DNA from: Deltaproteobacteria bacterium
GTDB taxonomy: Bacteria; Desulfobacterota; Syntrophobacteria; Syntrophobacterales; Syntrophobacteraceae
DNA: 64,000 bases
Direction of reading: 5' to 3'
Assembly: GCA_021777755.1 (NCBI GenBank)
Contig: JAJYDE010000006.1
Location: 62,001-126,000 of the forward strand
Shown: positions 62,471 through 64,000 of the stretch, piece by piece
Numbering within the stretch: position 1 is the stretch's first letter
Layout of the letters: every line of letters begins with the position of its first letter
Notes under the pieces: generated by a model
What the model was told of the DNA's origin: nothing
The model's database searches: none
Seen by the model: only the letters and a program-made list of their open reading frames with translations
Made by a program: the position numbers and the translations under genes

Positions 62471-64000
62471 ATGGAAAATTTACTCGATCGCCTAGTCAAC
62501 GGCGTCATTGACGGTCCCGAGGATCTTGGGGGGATAGGGGAATGTTTGAACATTCTCGACGAACTCCAGGGGTGCAACGGATCGGCGGGGCCGCTGCGCG
62601 CACCCGTTGAAAAAATAAAGCTGATATTGAAAGACATTGTTTTGGAGGAATCCTCCGATGTCGACAGGGACTGGCTGATGGTCCAAAAGCTGGTCGGTTC
62701 GCTCGAAAAGATTTCGGGAGAGGCGGCGGCAGGGGGCGAGCCCGGGGAGATCGAGTCGGGCGCGGCGACTGCAAGTGCCTTTGAGGAGCCCGAGGATGAT
62801 TTTTTCGCCATGGCCGCCGATGATGCGGCCGCGGATACGGGGCTGAGCGAAGCGCACTCCTTTTCGGAGGAAATTCCCGCGGGGCGGGGGGGGGGCGAAG
62901 CCCCCGAAATGCAGGACCCCGAGCTTTTAAAGGATTTTATAGATGAAGCCAAGGAGCATCTAGGCGCAATCGAGATGAACATGCTCGGGCTTGAAACCAA
63001 CCCTGGGGACAGGGAGGCCATAAACGCCGTATTCCGGCCCTTTCACAGTATAAAGGGAGTTGCCGGATTTTTGAATCTATTGGAAATTCATGAGCTGAGC
63101 CACGAAGTCGAGAACCTTCTGGATTCGGCCAGATCGGGGGCCTTGTCGGTAAACGATTCGATGATCGACATCGTCCTGGTGGCCACCGATATTTTGAAAG
63201 GATTGCTCGAAGAGCTGCAACAGGGACAGGGCGGTCGCAGGGAGACCTCCCCGGCGGTCAAGGGGTTTTTGCTGAAGGTCAAGGCCTTTGGCGGCGACCC
63301 GGCGGTGGAAGCCGGCGTGCCGATGAGAAGGCAGGTCGGAAAGATTCTTGTCGAACAAGGGGTGATCGAGGATCGCAGGGTTTCCGACATTGCCAAGAAG
63401 AGCAAATCGGAGGGGACAAAATTCGGGGAGGCGGCGATCGACGAGGGGGTGGCCAGCCCCCGGGAAGTCTCGAAGGCTTTGCGCGAACAACGCCATAACA
63501 TCGAGACCGCTCAGTCCGTTAGAATCGATACGCGCAAGCTGGACAACCTGGTGGATATGGTGGGGGAACTGGTTATCGCACAGTCGATGGTACTTCAAAA
63601 CCCGGATATCCAGACGATAAAGGATCAAAAACTTCAGAAGGACTGCGGGCAGCTCAACAGGATCACGGCCGAGATACAGCGAATCAGCATGTCGATGCGC
63701 ATGGTCCCGATCAAAAACACTTTCCAGAAAATGATTCGGCTGGTTCGGGACGTTTCGAAAAAATCGTACAAGGAAACCCAACTGGTAATGAAAGGGGAGG
63801 ATACCGAGATCGACCGCAACATGGTCGAAGAGATCTATGAACCCCTTGTACATATGATCAGAAATTCGGTGGACCACGGGGTCGAGACGCCGGCGGAGCG
63901 GGCTGCGGCGGGCAAGGACCCGTTGGGGACGATAACGATTTCGGCCGAACAAAAGGGCGGCAGCATCGTTATCGACGTCGAGGACGACGGCCGGGGGCTC
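62471..64000 (+). CDS. cheA: CheA chemotaxis histidine kinase (3' partial)
   Basis: 510 residues are visible; the gene runs off the window. An N-terminal stretch (1-150), acidic and low complexity after about residue 80, precedes the HPt domain with the phospho-His H192 in FRPFHSIKGVAGFL. Then two short helical repeats (about 285-341: VGKILVEQGVIEDRRVSDIA and FGEAAIDEGVASPREVSKAL) occupy the place of the usual P2 domain. Next come P3 dimerisation (KLDNLVDMVGELVIAQS) and the start of the ATPase domain (LVHMIRNSVDHGVE, VEDDGRGL). The helical repeats resemble the N-terminal domain of secretion-type ATPases (GspE/MshE), an unusual addition. Confidence 0.92.
   Translation, partial: MENLLDRLVNGVIDGPEDLGGIGECLNILDELQGCNGSAGPLRAPVEKIKLILKDIVLEESSDVDRDWLMVQKLVGSLEKISGEAAAGGEPGEIESGAATASAFEEPEDDFFAMAADDAAADTGLSEAHSFSEEIPAGRGGGEAPEMQDPELLKDFIDEAKEHLGAIEMNMLGLETNPGDREAINAVFRPFHSIKGVAGFLNLLEIHELSHEVENLLDSARSGALSVNDSMIDIVLVATDILKGLLEELQQGQGGRRETSPAVKGFLLKVKAFGGDPAVEAGVPMRRQVGKILVEQGVIEDRRVSDIAKKSKSEGTKFGEAAIDEGVASPREVSKALREQRHNIETAQSVRIDTRKLDNLVDMVGELVIAQSMVLQNPDIQTIKDQKLQKDCGQLNRITAEIQRISMSMRMVPIKNTFQKMIRLVRDVSKKSYKETQLVMKGEDTEIDRNMVEEIYEPLVHMIRNSVDHGVETPAERAAAGKDPLGTITISAEQKGGSIVIDVEDDGRGL

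Overview
This 64 kb window is chromosomal DNA of a GC-rich, Gram-negative, probably anaerobic bacterium. Several features point to the Desulfobacterota (former Deltaproteobacteria), perhaps a syntrophic or sulfate-reducing Syntrophobacter-like lineage: LPS (KdsB), a PEP-CTERM protein, sigma-54 two-component control, paired acetate/succinate-type transporters, nickel-pincer cofactor genes and a candidate selenoprotein. The taxonomic placement is inference. No rRNA, tRNA, CRISPR array or recognisable transposase was found.

Layout. 1-2.4 kb: larE (5' truncated by the window edge), larB and larC for the nickel-pincer nucleotide. 2.4-5.4 kb: a PEP-CTERM protein and a secreted SxxK serine hydrolase. 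6-16 kb: kdsB, then pbpC, a DUF2231/cytochrome c membrane protein and a 1942-residue alpha-2-macroglobulin, an envelope group. 17.3-26.5 kb: an acetate kinase, an NtrC-type regulator and a 1022-residue sensor kinase on the minus strand, divergent from an MFS carboxylate-type transporter and a malic enzyme. A textbook -24/-12 promoter and two related inverted repeats lie between them, so this looks like a self-contained carboxylate-sensing regulon. 26.6-29.1 kb: a GalT-like protein and pncB.

29.1-32.7 kb is an accessory patch of lower GC. It holds an arfB remnant cut exactly at its GGQ motif, a hairpin-rich 170 bp stretch, a two-gene AAA ATPase/DUF4276 module of the type linked to phage defence, an intact arfB and an N-terminally truncated sfsA. 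32.9-38 kb: a cupin, a small Cys protein, then ctpA, yibQ and a DUF1573 protein. The DUF1573 frame is interrupted by one in-frame UGA exactly where the conserved CGC motif needs its first Cys. A stem-loop with SECIS-like geometry follows, so a selenoprotein is the best reading.

38-45.7 kb: a degenerate receiver, glgC, a ccdA/tlpA redox pair, recO, leuA with a complete attenuator (promoter, Leu-rich leader peptide, terminator), an unlisted 48-residue membrane protein and a CCA-adding/poly(A) polymerase family enzyme. 45.8-48.2 kb: two near-identical SatP-type transporters, each with a long leader and a matching promoter. 48.3-52.9 kb: a complete liv branched-chain amino acid ABC operon, followed by a small secreted cystatin-like protein. 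53.4-58.8 kb: a patatin-like hydrolase, dnaE2 and imuB (mutagenic translesion synthesis). 58.9-64 kb: a chemosensory operon cheW-cheR-cheD-cheB-cheY-cheA, with cheA cut by the window end.
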